Shown one piece after another: positions 1 through 8,185 of a stretch of 40,553 bases of DNA. The stretch comes from DATCSE01 sp036568605 (GTDB taxonomy: Bacteria > Pseudomonadota > Gammaproteobacteria > Burkholderiales > Burkholderiaceae_C), in the NCBI GenBank assembly GCA_036568605.1, contig DATCSE010000480.1:1-40553 (forward strand). The letters run 5' to 3'. The notes under the pieces were generated by a model, which worked only from the letters and a program-made list of their open reading frames with translations, did not search any database and was not told the origin of the DNA. Position 1 is the first letter of the stretch, and each line of letters begins with the position of its first letter. The position numbers and the translations under genes were made by a program.

Positions 1-2
1 TC

Positions 3-155
3 CACCTGACGCCGGCCGGCAAGGAGCTGACCCAGCGTGCCGAGAAGATCGCCGCGACGATGGAGGGCCCGGCGCTGCGCATGCTCTCGTCCGCCGAGCG
101 CGCGCTGCTGATCGAGCTGCTGCTGAAGATCGCGAGCGGCGCGCGCAAGCGCTAG
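3..155 (+). CDS. MarR-family transcriptional regulator, C-terminal fragment
   Basis: The window opens inside a gene; the last 50 codons are visible, ending at TAG 153-155. The fragment begins HLTPAGKELT, which matches the end of the winged-helix wing in MarR-type regulators (the 'LT..G' strand), and continues as an amphipathic helix rich in Glu, Arg and Leu, as in the C-terminal dimerisation helix of that family. The DNA-binding helices lie outside the window, so the ligand and target cannot be inferred. The assignment rests on this short segment only; another winged-helix family is possible. Confidence 0.6.
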   Translation, partial: HLTPAGKELTQRAEKIAATMEGPALRMLSSAERALLIELLLKIASGARKR

Positions 156-197
156 CCGAGGCGGCCTGCTTCAGCGCTGCACGCTACACTTGTCCGC

Positions 198-284
198 ATG
201 AACGACTTCCACACGGAGCTCCTCGGCCTGGCCGGCCAGCCCGCGTCGTTCATTCCCAAAAAAGCCAAACCACGGCTCATCTGA
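198..284 (+). other. Short ORF or gene remnant (28 aa) in the marR-asd gap
   Basis: The gap between the MarR fragment and asd (156-414) holds no recognised gene. An ATG at 198 opens a 28-codon frame beginning MNDFHTELLG and ending with a basic tail at TGA 282-284. It reads like the start of a longer protein that has been cut short, but I do not recognise it and see no convincing ribosome-binding site. It may be chance. The asd promoter must lie somewhere in this gap; I cannot place it. Confidence 0.2.
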
Positions 285-414
285 CCGGAGCTGGGGTTCC
301 GTCGTCGGATGATCGACGGGACCGGTTCGGCGAACTTCTTCTCTCGACTGACACCCTGTTGGCATCCCGCGGCGGTTGAAGCGGTCAACTGCGCGAAACA
401 GGACTGTCAACGAG

Positions 415-1461
415 ATGAAGCTGGAACAAGGTGCGGATCCCACGGGCGTGAACGTCGGGATCGTCGGGGCCACGGGATTGGTCGGCGGCTTGATGCTGGC
501 CATGCTGGAGAGCCGCAATTTCCCCGTCGGCTCACTGCGGCTGTTCGCATCCGAACGATCGGCAGGCAAGACGCTGCGATGGAAGGGCGCGCACCTCGCG
601 ATCGAAGACGCCGCGACAGCGGACTACGCGGGACTGGACTTCGTGTTCTTCTCCGCGGGCGCGGGAACGTCGCGCCGCCTCGCCCCTGTCGTGGCGGCGG
701 CAGGTGCCGTCGTCATCGACAACTCCTCGGCATGGCGCCAGGATCCGGAAGTGCCGCTGGTCGTGGCCGAGGTCAACCCGTCGGCCCTAGGCGCCATGCG
801 CAAGGGGATCGTCGCGAACCCGAATTGCACGACCATGGCCGCGATGCCGGTGCTCAAGCCGCTGCACGACGCCGCGGGAATGCGCCGGCTGGTCGTGAGC
901 ACCTACCAGGCCGTCTCGGGGGCCGGCATGGCCGGCGTCCGGGAACTGCAGTCCCAGGTCCTCGCGGCCGGCGACGGTGTCGCCGGACTGGTTCGCGACG
1001 GCAGTCGGTTGGCCTTTCCACAGCCGACGAAGTGGCCTGTTCCGATCGCCTTCAACGTCGTGCCGCTGAACTACCAGGTCGTCGAGGACGGCTACACCGA
1101 GGAAGAGATCAAGCTGCGCGACGAGTCCCGAAAGATCCTGGGGCTGCCGGAGCTGCCGGTCTCGGGGACGTGCGTGCGCGTGCCGGTTCTGACCGGGCAC
1201 TCGCTGTCGATCAACGCGGAGTTCGAGAAGCCGATCTCTCCCGCCGAGGCGATGGCGTTGTTGCGCGAAGCACCGGGGGTGCAAACGGTCGAAGTACCGA
1301 ATCCGCTGGCTGCCACGGGTCAGGATGCCGTCTTCGTCGGCCGGGTGCGTACCGATCCGACCGTCGAGCACGGTCTCGCGCTGTTCGTCACCGGGGACAA
1401 CCTGCGCAAGGGAGCCGCGCTGAACGCGGTGCAGATTGCCGAGGTTCTGCTCAAGGCGTGA
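415..1461 (+). CDS. asd: Aspartate-semialdehyde dehydrogenase
   Basis: Reduces L-aspartyl-4-phosphate to L-aspartate 4-semialdehyde with NADPH, the branch point to lysine, diaminopimelate, threonine and methionine; cytosolic. From ATG 415 the product is 348 aa, the normal family length. The N-terminal Rossmann motif is GATGLVG (residues 18-24), the catalytic cysteine is C138 in NPNCTT, and the base is probably H262 in TGHSLSI. An in-frame TTG at 376 would add 13 residues; ATG 415 puts the start close to the nucleotide-binding motif, as is usual, although the upstream ribosome-binding site is weak. The last 11 bases overlap the convergent LysR gene. The gene stands apart from leu or other amino-acid genes here, so it may be a second copy; that is an inference. 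Confidence 0.9.
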   Translation: MKLEQGADPTGVNVGIVGATGLVGGLMLAMLESRNFPVGSLRLFASERSAGKTLRWKGAHLAIEDAATADYAGLDFVFFSAGAGTSRRLAPVVAAAGAVVIDNSSAWRQDPEVPLVVAEVNPSALGAMRKGIVANPNCTTMAAMPVLKPLHDAAGMRRLVVSTYQAVSGAGMAGVRELQSQVLAAGDGVAGLVRDGSRLAFPQPTKWPVPIAFNVVPLNYQVVEDGYTEEEIKLRDESRKILGLPELPVSGTCVRVPVLTGHSLSINAEFEKPISPAEAMALLREAPGVQTVEVPNPLAATGQDAVFVGRVRTDPTVEHGLALFVTGDNLRKGAALNAVQIAEVLLKA

Positions 1462-2389
1462 TCCTCGTCCTGGCGGCGCGTCTGTCGCGGCGCCCGACCT
1501 TCGGCCGGTTCGCCATCACCATCTCGTAGAGCGGGTGCGCCGCGACGGACAAACTGCGGTCTGCGCGACGCACGAGGAACACCTGGCGCGCGAGCTGCGG
1601 CGCGTGCAGCGGTTTGGTCGCGAGCTCCGGATGTTCGAAGTGGAACAGCGTCAGCGACGGCACGACCGTGATGCCCAGGCCGGCGCGCACCATGCCGGCG
1701 ACCGTGCTGAGCTGGTCCAGCTCGAGCACCGAGCGCAGGCGCGCCGGGTAGATCGCCGCCTCCAGGTACTGGCGCACGCTGCTCGAGCGCGCGAGCTGCA
1801 CGATGTCGTACGGCGCGAGGTCTTCGAGCCGGATCGGGCGCCGCCGCGACGCGAGCTCGTGGCCGCGCGGACAGACGACGTGGAAGCTGTCGTGGCAGAA
1901 GTCCTCCGTGCGCAGCTCGGGCGACTCGGCGCGGGTCGACGCGATCGCGAAGTCCGCGCGGCCGCTGCGCACGCGCTCGATGCAGGCGTCCGACAGCACG
2001 TCGGCGACGTCCAGCTCGATCCCCGGAAAACGCTGCCGGAAGGCGGCCAGCAACGCCGGCAGCCAGCCCGCGGCAAGCGACGGCAGCACCGCGATCGAGA
2101 CCCGGCCGCGGCGCCGCGCGACGTGGTCCTGCAAGTCGGCGAGCGCCTGTTCGCTGTCCTGCAGCAGCCGACGCGCCGACTCGATGAACAGGTGCCCCTC
2201 GGCGGTCAGGTCGACGCTGCGGGTCGTGCGGTCGAACAGCCGCGCGCCCAGCGATTCCTCGAGCGCGCGGATCAGCGCCGAGAACGCCGGCTGCGACAGA
2301 TGCGTCAGCGCCGCGGCCCGCGTGAAGCTGCGCTGCTCGGCCAGCGTGACGAAGGCCTGCAGCTCGCGTGTCGACAGATTGATTCGCAT
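1451..2389 (-). CDS. LysR-family transcriptional regulator
   Basis: A 312-aa LysR-type regulator with the usual layout: N-terminal winged helix-turn-helix (residues about 5-64, including SFTRAAALTHLSQPAFS and the ALEESLGARLFDR strand) and a C-terminal periplasmic-binding-like effector domain (about 90-300). It is divergent from the AtuA-like gene at 2454, with 64 bp between the start codons, the standard arrangement for a LysR regulator and its target operon. It therefore probably controls the AtuA/Bug/hydrolase cluster, activated by a substrate or intermediate of that pathway. The C-terminus is rich in arginine and overlaps asd by 11 bp in convergent orientation. The effector is unknown. Confidence 0.9.
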   Translation of the reverse strand: MRINLSTRELQAFVTLAEQRSFTRAAALTHLSQPAFSALIRALEESLGARLFDRTTRSVDLTAEGHLFIESARRLLQDSEQALADLQDHVARRRGRVSIAVLPSLAAGWLPALLAAFRQRFPGIELDVADVLSDACIERVRSGRADFAIASTRAESPELRTEDFCHDSFHVVCPRGHELASRRRPIRLEDLAPYDIVQLARSSSVRQYLEAAIYPARLRSVLELDQLSTVAGMVRAGLGITVVPSLTLFHFEHPELATKPLHAPQLARQVFLVRRADRSLSVAAHPLYEMVMANRPKVGRRDRRAARTRITP

Positions 2390-2403
2390 CGCAGATCAAT
2401 CTA

Positions 2404-2416
2404 TCGCAAATTTCGA
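2404..2416. promoter_or_regulatory. Candidate LysR box (T-N11-A dyad) in the lysR/atuA-like intergenic region
   Basis: TCG-CAAATTT-CGA is an imperfect dyad with the T-N11-A spacing typical of LysR binding sites, lying between the divergent starts at 2389 and 2454. A wider pair of CTATC/GATAG half-sites surrounds it (about 2401-2428). The site is read from sequence alone. Confidence 0.4.
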
Positions 2417-2453
2417 ATTCACGGATAGCGCGGCAACTCCTAGAGTCGGCTGC

Positions 2454-3806
2454 ATGGAGACACTGCGCATCGGCTGCGCCGCCGGATTCTCGGGAGACCG
2501 CACCGATGCGGCCGGTCCGGTCGTCGACGCGCTGGTCGCGGCGGGCGGCCCGGCCGCGCTGATCTTCGAGACCTTGGCCGAACGCACGCTGGCGCTGGCG
2601 CAGCTCGCGCGGCAGCGCGACCCGCAGGCCGGCTACGAGCCGCTGCTGGACGAGCTGCTCGCGCCGGTGCTGGGGCGCTGCCTCTCGCACGGCGTCCGCA
2701 TCGTCGGCAACTTCGGTGCGGCGAACCCGCGCGGCGCGGCGCTGCGCATCCGCGCGCTGGCGCGCGAGCTGGGCCTGGAGGCGCCGCGCATCGCGGTGAT
2801 CCACGGCGACGATGTCGCCGGTCAAGAGCATCGCGAGACGCTCGCACGACTGCTCGGCGAGGCGATTGCCGGCCGCGAGATCGTCAGCGCCAATGCGTAC
2901 CTGGGCGCCGAGGCGATCGCGCAGGCGCTGCGCGCCGGCGCGCAAGTCGTCGTCGCGGGGCGCGTCGCCGATCCATCGCTCGCCGTCGGGCCGGCGCTCG
3001 CGCATTTCGGCTGGGCTGCCGATGACTGGGACCGGATCGCACGCGCGACGATGGCCGGCCATCTGCTCGAATGCGGCGCGCAGGTGACCGGCGGCTACTA
3101 CGCCGACCCCGGCGTGAAGGACGTGCCCGGCCTGGCGCGGCTCGGCTACCCGATCGCCGAGCTCGATGCCGACGGCGTGTGCGTCATCGGCAAACCCGCC
3201 GGCACCGGCGGCATCGTCGACGAGCACACGGTGAAGGAGCAGCTGCTCTACGAGGTGCACGACCCGTGCGCGTACCTGACGCCCGATGTCGTCGCCGACA
3301 TCGGCGCCGCCGAGGTGCAGGCACTGGGAGCCGATCGTGTGCGGCTGGCCGGCGTGCGCGGCCACGCGCGAACCGACACGCTGAAGGTCAACGTCTGCTT
3401 CGAAAGCGGCTGGCTGGCCGAGGGCGAGATCTCGTATGCGGGTCCACGTGCCGAGGCGCGGGCACGGCTCGCGGCGCAGGTGCTGCGCGAGCGGCTGGCG
3501 GGGCTGGGCGCGCTGCGCGCCGACCTGATCGGCGTGGCCAGCATCTTCGGCGATGACCGCGGCGATTGGCTTGCGGCAGCCGAAGCCAGGCCGCATGGCG
3601 ACGTGCGCGACGTGCGCCTGCGCGTCGCGCTGCGCCATGCCGAGCGGGCGAGCGCCGAGCGCCTGACGCGCGAGGTCACCGCGCTGTACACCTGCGGCCC
3701 CGCCGGCGGCGGCGGCGTGCGCACCGCGTTGCGGACTACGCTGGGCACCGTGTCGTGCCTGCTGCCGCGCGAGCAGGTGCGCGCCGGCTTCGAGATGCTG
3801 GACTGA
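2454..3806 (+). CDS. AtuA-like protein, large domain (DUF1446)
   Basis: A 450-aa protein of the AtuA/DUF1446 family, named for acyclic terpene utilisation in Pseudomonas; the biochemical reaction of this family is not established. Visible family features are the N-terminal IGCAAGFSGDR, the central GNFGAANP, the GRVADPSLAVGP segment and CGPAGGGGVR near the C-terminus. The start is ATG 2454, directly after the LysR intergenic region. The stop is 7 bp before a small gene that encodes the ferredoxin-fold AtuA C-terminal domain, so the two together equal the fused form seen in other bacteria. The nearby Bug-type binding protein suggests that the substrate is a carboxylic acid taken up from outside; this is inference. 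Confidence 0.85.
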   Translation: METLRIGCAAGFSGDRTDAAGPVVDALVAAGGPAALIFETLAERTLALAQLARQRDPQAGYEPLLDELLAPVLGRCLSHGVRIVGNFGAANPRGAALRIRALARELGLEAPRIAVIHGDDVAGQEHRETLARLLGEAIAGREIVSANAYLGAEAIAQALRAGAQVVVAGRVADPSLAVGPALAHFGWAADDWDRIARATMAGHLLECGAQVTGGYYADPGVKDVPGLARLGYPIAELDADGVCVIGKPAGTGGIVDEHTVKEQLLYEVHDPCAYLTPDVVADIGAAEVQALGADRVRLAGVRGHARTDTLKVNVCFESGWLAEGEISYAGPRAEARARLAAQVLRERLAGLGALRADLIGVASIFGDDRGDWLAAAEARPHGDVRDVRLRVALRHAERASAERLTREVTALYTCGPAGGGGVRTALRTTLGTVSCLLPREQVRAGFEMLD

Positions 3807-3813
3807 TCCCCCG

Positions 3814-4188
3814 ATGAGCCACACGACAAACGCCATCATCAGCGTGCCGCTGTGGTGCGCCGCGCACGGCCGCACCGGCGACAAGGGCAACCGCTCGAAC
3901 ATCAGCGTGATCGCGTGGCATCCGGTGCTGTACCCGGCGATCGCCGAGCAGGTCACCGAGGAGCGTGTCGCGCGGCAGTTCGCCCACCGCCGGCCCACGC
4001 GGGTCGCGCGCTACGCGCTGCCGCACCTGCACGCGCTGAACTTCGTGATCGACGACGTGCTCGATGGCGGCGTCAACGACGCGCTGAACCTCGACAGCCA
4101 TGGCAAGGCGCTGTCGTTCCTGCTGCTCGAGCTGACATTGGAACTGCCGGCGTCGCTCGCGCCGCTGCTGCGCGGACCCGAACGCTGA
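3814..4188 (+). CDS. AtuA-like C-terminal ferredoxin-fold domain protein
   Basis: A 124-aa stand-alone version of the small C-terminal domain that in many AtuA proteins is fused to the large domain. The signature is the N-terminal stretch with HGRTGDKGNRSNISVIA (about residues 18-34), corresponding to the conserved GDKG.xSN motif, followed by FVIDDVLDGGVNDALNLD. It starts 7 bp after the large AtuA gene and very likely forms a complex with its product. Start ATG 3814 is the only good candidate. The next gene begins 39 bp downstream with its own strong ribosome-binding site. Function is inferred from family and context only. Confidence 0.8.
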   Translation: MSHTTNAIISVPLWCAAHGRTGDKGNRSNISVIAWHPVLYPAIAEQVTEERVARQFAHRRPTRVARYALPHLHALNFVIDDVLDGGVNDALNLDSHGKALSFLLLELTLELPASLAPLLRGPER

Positions 4189-4227
4189 AGACCTTTTCGA
4201 CCCGACATCACATCAGGAGACAAGCCG

Positions 4228-5220
4228 ATGTTCCCATCCATTTGCCGGTCACGACGATTGGCCTGCGCGGCCCTGACGGTCGCCGCGGCGGCCGTCGTCA
4301 TGCCGCTCGCGTCGTTCGCGCAATCCAAGTACCCCGACAAGCCGGTCACCTTCATCGTGCCGTTCGCGGCCGGCAGCGCGACCGACCAGCTCGCGCGTGC
4401 GCTGGGCCAGTCGGTCACCGAGCAGACCAAGCAGGCGGTGATCGTCGACAACCGCGCCGGCGCGAGCGGCATGCTCGCGGCGCAGGCCGCCGCGAAGGCG
4501 CCGGCCGACGGCTACACGGTGCTGATCACGACCAACACCACGCACGCGGCCAACGAGCATTTGTTCAAGAAGCTCAGCTACGACCCGGTCAAGGAGTTCG
4601 CGCCGGTCACCGGGCTGGGCAAGGGCGGGCAGGTGCTGGTCGTGCGGGTCGACTCGCCGTACAAGAGCGTCGCCGACCTGCTCGCGAAGGCGAAGAAGGA
4701 GCCCGGCAAGCTGAGCTTCGGCAGCGGCAGCTCGTCCAGCCGCGTTGCCGGCGAGCTGTTCAAGCAGCTCAGCCACACCGAGATCCTGCACGTGCCGTAC
4801 AAGAGCAACCCGAACGCGATCACCGACCTGCTCGGCGGCCAGATCGACCTGATGATCACCGACACCGCGACCGGCATGCCGCAGATCAAGGGCGGCAAGC
4901 TGCGTGCGCTGGGCGTCTCGACCAGCAAGCGGCTCGCCCTGCTGCCCGACGTGCCGACCATCGCCGAGGCCGGCGTCAAGGGCTACGACATGGGCTACTG
5001 GTTCGCCGCCTACGTGCCGGCCGGCACGCCGGCGCCGGTGCTCCAGCGGCTGCACGAGCTGCTCACCGCCGGCGTCAAGAGCGCGTCCGCGAAGGCCTTC
5101 TTCGAGAGCAGCGGCGCCGAACCGTGGACCACGACGCCCGACGAGCTCGCGAAGTTCCAGAGCGCCGAAAGCGCGAAGTGGGGCCAGGTCATCAAGGCCG
5201 CCGGCATCGAGCCGGAGTGA
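4228..5220 (+). CDS. Bug/TctC-family tripartite tricarboxylate-type substrate-binding protein
   Basis: A 330-aa periplasmic binding protein. Residues 1-31 form a Sec signal peptide (basic start, hydrophobic core, probable cleavage after SFA). The mature part begins QSKYPDKPVTFIVPFAAGSATDQLAR, followed by VDNRAGASG, the standard N-terminal signature of the Bug family that binds carboxylates through ordered water. AGGAGA (4215-4220) is a good ribosome-binding site 7 bp before ATG 4228. No TctA/TctB membrane genes are in the window; Bug proteins in Burkholderiales are commonly orphans. Its position after the AtuA-like pair suggests that it captures or senses the carboxylic substrate of this cluster. 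Confidence 0.9.
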   Translation: MFPSICRSRRLACAALTVAAAAVVMPLASFAQSKYPDKPVTFIVPFAAGSATDQLARALGQSVTEQTKQAVIVDNRAGASGMLAAQAAAKAPADGYTVLITTNTTHAANEHLFKKLSYDPVKEFAPVTGLGKGGQVLVVRVDSPYKSVADLLAKAKKEPGKLSFGSGSSSSRVAGELFKQLSHTEILHVPYKSNPNAITDLLGGQIDLMITDTATGMPQIKGGKLRALGVSTSKRLALLPDVPTIAEAGVKGYDMGYWFAAYVPAGTPAPVLQRLHELLTAGVKSASAKAFFESSGAEPWTTTPDELAKFQSAESAKWGQVIKAAGIEPE

Positions 5221-5334
5221 CGCGCCGGCCTCGCGCCTGACCTTTCTCCGTCACACCCAGTCGACGGCGGCCCGCAAGCCGACGTCGGGGCGCAGCCTTG
5301 CCCGACGAACAGACACACACAGCAGGAGACAACC

Positions 5335-7497
5335 ATGATCACGACGAGACGGACCACCCGGAAGGCGATGCTGTCGCTGATGGCGGCGACGGTGCTGGCC
5401 GCCTGCGGCGGCTCCGGCAGCGACGACAACGACAACAACGGCGCGCCCAACGACCCGACGGCCCCCGCGGCGCAGCCGCAGATGACGCTGACCGTCACCG
5501 CGACTCAGGATTTCGCCGGCAGCTACGGCAGCGTCGGCGCCTACGAGAAGCTGAGCGGCACGCTGAAAGGCGAGGTCGATCCGAAGGATCGCCACAACGC
5601 GATCATCCAGGACCTGGCGCTCGCGCCGGTCAACGCGCGCGGCATGGTCGAGTACACGGCCGAGTTCGTGCTGCTGAAGCCCAAGGACATGAGCAAGGCC
5701 AACGGCGTGCTGCGCTACGACGCGCCGAACCGCGGCAACATCCTGACGATGCCGAATCCGGCCGCGACGCCGGGCGATGCCGAATACCTCGAGCGCGGCT
5801 ACACGCTGCTGTACGCGGCCTGGCAGGGCGATGTGCCGAAGTCCAGCGCGGCGCGCCTGACGCTGACCGTGCCGGTCGCGAAGAACGCGGACGGGTCTTC
5901 GATCACCGGACCCTATCGCGCCGAGCTGGTGCCGTCGGCTGCCACGCCGGTGATGACCTTGCCCGGCGGCGTGTTCAACGGCACGATGATCCCGTATGCG
6001 CCGGCCAGCCTGGACAACACGATCAGCGGCTACTCGCTGACCCAACGTATCAAGGAGACCGACCCGCGCATCCTGATTCCGGCCAGCGACTGGAAGTTCG
6101 CCGACTGCAACACGACGAGCAACCCGTTCCCCGGCACCGCCGACGGCAGCAAGGTCTGCGTGAAGGGCGGCTTCGATCCGAACTACCTGTACGAGATCGT
6201 CTACGTCGCGAAGGACCCGAAGGTGATGGGCGTCGGCCTCGCGGCGCTGCGCGACACGGTGACCTTCTTCCGCCACGCGAGCGCCGATGCCGCCGGCACC
6301 GCGAACCCGATCGCCGGGGCCATCCACCATGCGATCGGCCAGGGTACCTCGCAGTCCGGCAATGCGATGAAGACCTTCCTGCATCTGGGCTTCAACGAGG
6401 CGCTGGACGGCAGCAAGGTGTTCGACGGGATCTATGCGCACGTCGCGGCGCGCCAGACCAACATCAACACGCGCTTCGCGGTGCCGGGCGGCGGCGGTGC
6501 GATCCGAACCGACCACACCGCGTTCGGCCAGACCGCGCCGCGCGGCCTCGCGGCGAACTACCGCGACGACGTGGCCGGCCGCAGCGGCGGCGTGATGGCA
6601 CGGTGCACCGCGACGAACACCTGCCCGAAGTTCTTCCTCGGCCTGTCGGGCACCGAGTTCTGGCAGCTGCAGGGCTCGCCGGTGCTGACCGATGCCTATG
6701 GCTTGCAGGACCTCGTGCAGCCCGACAACGCGCGCATCTACTACTACGCGAGCACGCAGCACGGCGGCAATGGCGGCACCGCGAGCATCACGTATGCGCC
6801 GACTGTCGGCGTGTATCCGCTGGGCACCGTGACGCAGCACGTGGACACGTTCCGCGCGTTGTTCATAGCCCTGGAGGACTGGGTCGTGCGCGGCGTCGAG
6901 CCGCCGGCCAGCCAGGTGCCCAAGCTTGCCGACGGCACGCTGGTGCGGCCCAGCGCGGTGCAGTACCCGGCGATAAAGGGCCTCACCTGGCCGGTGGCCG
7001 GCACGCCAACCGCGATCCCCGACTTCCAGTACCTCGCGCGCTACAACAGCTTCTCGGTGCTGGACTTTGGCCCGCAGTACCTCCCGCAGGACGAGTCCGG
7101 CATCGCGACGCAGCTGCCGCCGTACTACACCGGCAAGGACTACGCGATCCTCGTGCCGCAGGTCAGCGCGAGCACCGGGCTCGCGCTGGCCGGCATCCAA
7201 AGCGTCGCGGTGCGCGCGCCGCTGGGCACCAGCCTGGAGTTCAACCCGGTGAGCAACGTGCTCTTCGGCGAGAACGTCAGCCTGACCGGTGCCTACATCC
7301 CGTTCCACAAGACCGAGGCCGCGCGCATCGCAGCCGGCGATACGCGGCCGTCGCTCGAGTCGCTGTACGCCGACCAGGCCGGGTATGTCGCGGCCGTCAC
7401 GGCCGCGGCGAATGCGCTGGTCGCGCAGCGCTTCCTGTTGCAGCGGGATGCGGATCGATTGATCGGTGAGGCGGCCGCCACTGTCGTCCTGCCGTGA
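5335..7497 (+). CDS. Secreted lipoprotein alpha/beta-hydrolase-domain protein
   Basis: A 720-aa exported protein. The N-terminus is a lipoprotein signal (TVLAAC, lipid-modified C24), followed by a linker rich in Gly, Ser, Asp and Asn, then a long catalytic region. The nucleophile elbow is GTSQSGN with probable catalytic S341, followed by FLHLGFNEAL; this context fits the 'alpha/beta hydrolase domain' family of large exported esterase-like proteins. Paired cysteines (C115-like region near DWKFADCNT and later CTATNTCPK) suggest disulfides outside the cytoplasm. A strong ribosome-binding site (AGGAGA) precedes ATG 5335, 114 bp after the Bug gene. It could release a carboxylic acid or alcohol from an ester for the upstream genes. 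The substrate is unknown. Confidence 0.8.
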   Translation: MITTRRTTRKAMLSLMAATVLAACGGSGSDDNDNNGAPNDPTAPAAQPQMTLTVTATQDFAGSYGSVGAYEKLSGTLKGEVDPKDRHNAIIQDLALAPVNARGMVEYTAEFVLLKPKDMSKANGVLRYDAPNRGNILTMPNPAATPGDAEYLERGYTLLYAAWQGDVPKSSAARLTLTVPVAKNADGSSITGPYRAELVPSAATPVMTLPGGVFNGTMIPYAPASLDNTISGYSLTQRIKETDPRILIPASDWKFADCNTTSNPFPGTADGSKVCVKGGFDPNYLYEIVYVAKDPKVMGVGLAALRDTVTFFRHASADAAGTANPIAGAIHHAIGQGTSQSGNAMKTFLHLGFNEALDGSKVFDGIYAHVAARQTNINTRFAVPGGGGAIRTDHTAFGQTAPRGLAANYRDDVAGRSGGVMARCTATNTCPKFFLGLSGTEFWQLQGSPVLTDAYGLQDLVQPDNARIYYYASTQHGGNGGTASITYAPTVGVYPLGTVTQHVDTFRALFIALEDWVVRGVEPPASQVPKLADGTLVRPSAVQYPAIKGLTWPVAGTPTAIPDFQYLARYNSFSVLDFGPQYLPQDESGIATQLPPYYTGKDYAILVPQVSASTGLALAGIQSVAVRAPLGTSLEFNPVSNVLFGENVSLTGAYIPFHKTEAARIAAGDTRPSLESLYADQAGYVAAVTAAANALVAQRFLLQRDADRLIGEAAATVVLP

Positions 7498-7517
7498 AGG
7501 GGTAGGGCTCGGGGGTG

Positions 7518-7544
7518 ATGGCATGAATTGCCATTAAATGGCAT
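7518..7544. promoter_or_regulatory. Probable antitoxin operator: three TGGCA/TGCCA half-sites at 10-bp spacing
   Basis: Half-sites lie at 7519-7523 (TGGCA), 7529-7533 (TGCCA) and 7539-7543 (TGGCA), alternating in orientation and starting exactly 10 bp apart, so they fall on one face of the helix. They end 35 bp before the antitoxin start. Ribbon-helix-helix antitoxins typically bind such short repeated half-sites. The second toxin-antitoxin locus (29436-29450) has the same TGGCA-N5-TGCCA core. Confidence 0.6.
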
Positions 7545-7578
7545 CCGTGCTACGGTCATGACCTTGGAGGTTGTCCGC

Positions 7579-7842
7579 ATGGAGAGCATGAACATTTCTT
7601 TGCCCGAGCCGCTGAAGCAGTTCGTCGATGGGCAGATCTCGACCGGGCGCTACAGCAGCGCCAGCGAATACGTGCGCGAGCTGATTCGTGCCGACGAGAA
7701 GCGCAAGGCCGAGGAGCAACTCGAGGCCAAGCTGCTTGAGGGTCTGAGCAGCCCGGAAACGGAACTGACCAAAGCCGACTGGAAGGCCATTCGCAGTGAG
7801 GCCTTGGCGCGCGTGCAGGCGCGCAGCAAGAAGCCTCGCTGA
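7579..7842 (+). CDS. ParD-like ribbon-helix-helix antitoxin (type II TA)
   Basis: An 87-aa antitoxin. The N-terminus MNISLPEPLKQFVDGQI (after MES) is the ribbon-helix-helix strand and first helix of the ParD/CopG type, followed by GRYSSASEYVRELIR, the second helix with the conserved S-E-Y-V-R pattern. The charged C-terminal half is the probable toxin-binding tail. GGAGG (7566-7570) lies 8 bp before ATG 7579 and decides the start over the ATG at 7588. The stop codon overlaps the toxin start by one base (TGATG), so the pair is translationally coupled. It probably represses its own promoter through the 10-bp-spaced half-sites just upstream. Confidence 0.88.
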   Translation: MESMNISLPEPLKQFVDGQISTGRYSSASEYVRELIRADEKRKAEEQLEAKLLEGLSSPETELTKADWKAIRSEALARVQARSKKPR

Positions 7843-8162
7843 TGCCGAAGGTCTACCAGCGCGCAACGGCCAGGCGCGATCTGGTCGACCACTTTGTCTA
7901 CCTCGCGGAGAATGCCGGCGTCGGTACCGCGGAGCGCTTTCTGACGCAAGTCGAAGCCAGCTTCGATGCGCTGGCTGCGCACCCCGAGATCGGCGCTCTC
8001 TTGACGTTCAGGTCTTCCGATCTCGCGGGCTTGCGCAAGTGGCGCGTCAACGAGTTCGACAACTACCTCGTCTTCTACAAGCCGCGCCCCGATGGAGTCT
8101 CCATCGTTCGCGTGTTGCACGCTGCGCGCGACTGGTGGAGTTTGCTGGGGATCGCCCCGTAG
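7842..8162 (+). CDS. ParE/RelE-family toxin
   Basis: A 106-aa toxin of the RelE/ParE superfamily. Typical features are the N-terminal helix with RATARRDLVDHFVYLAE, the central HPEIGAL segment, LAGLRKWRVNEFDNYLVFYK strands and the C-terminal VRVLHAARDW motif seen in ParE-like proteins. ParE members poison DNA gyrase whereas RelE members cleave mRNA; the lack of an obvious RelE catalytic set and the ParD partner favour ParE, but this is not certain. It overlaps the antitoxin stop by one base. The downstream neighbour is a convergent ribokinase-like gene 23 bp away. Confidence 0.87.
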   Translation: MPKVYQRATARRDLVDHFVYLAENAGVGTAERFLTQVEASFDALAAHPEIGALLTFRSSDLAGLRKWRVNEFDNYLVFYKPRPDGVSIVRVLHAARDWWSLLGIAP

Positions 8163-8185
8163 CTTAGACGCGGCACGCGAGCGCG

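Noticed and set aside
1320..3998. Very long leftward open frame (892 codons)
   Set aside because: It covers the LysR and AtuA-like genes in other frames and has Arg/Ala-rich sequence without family motifs; long antisense frames are expected at this GC content.
5251..7524. Long leftward frame opposite the hydrolase gene (757 codons)
   Set aside because: Low-complexity Arg/Gly/Val-rich translation, no motif; the rightward gene has a lipobox and a nucleophile elbow.
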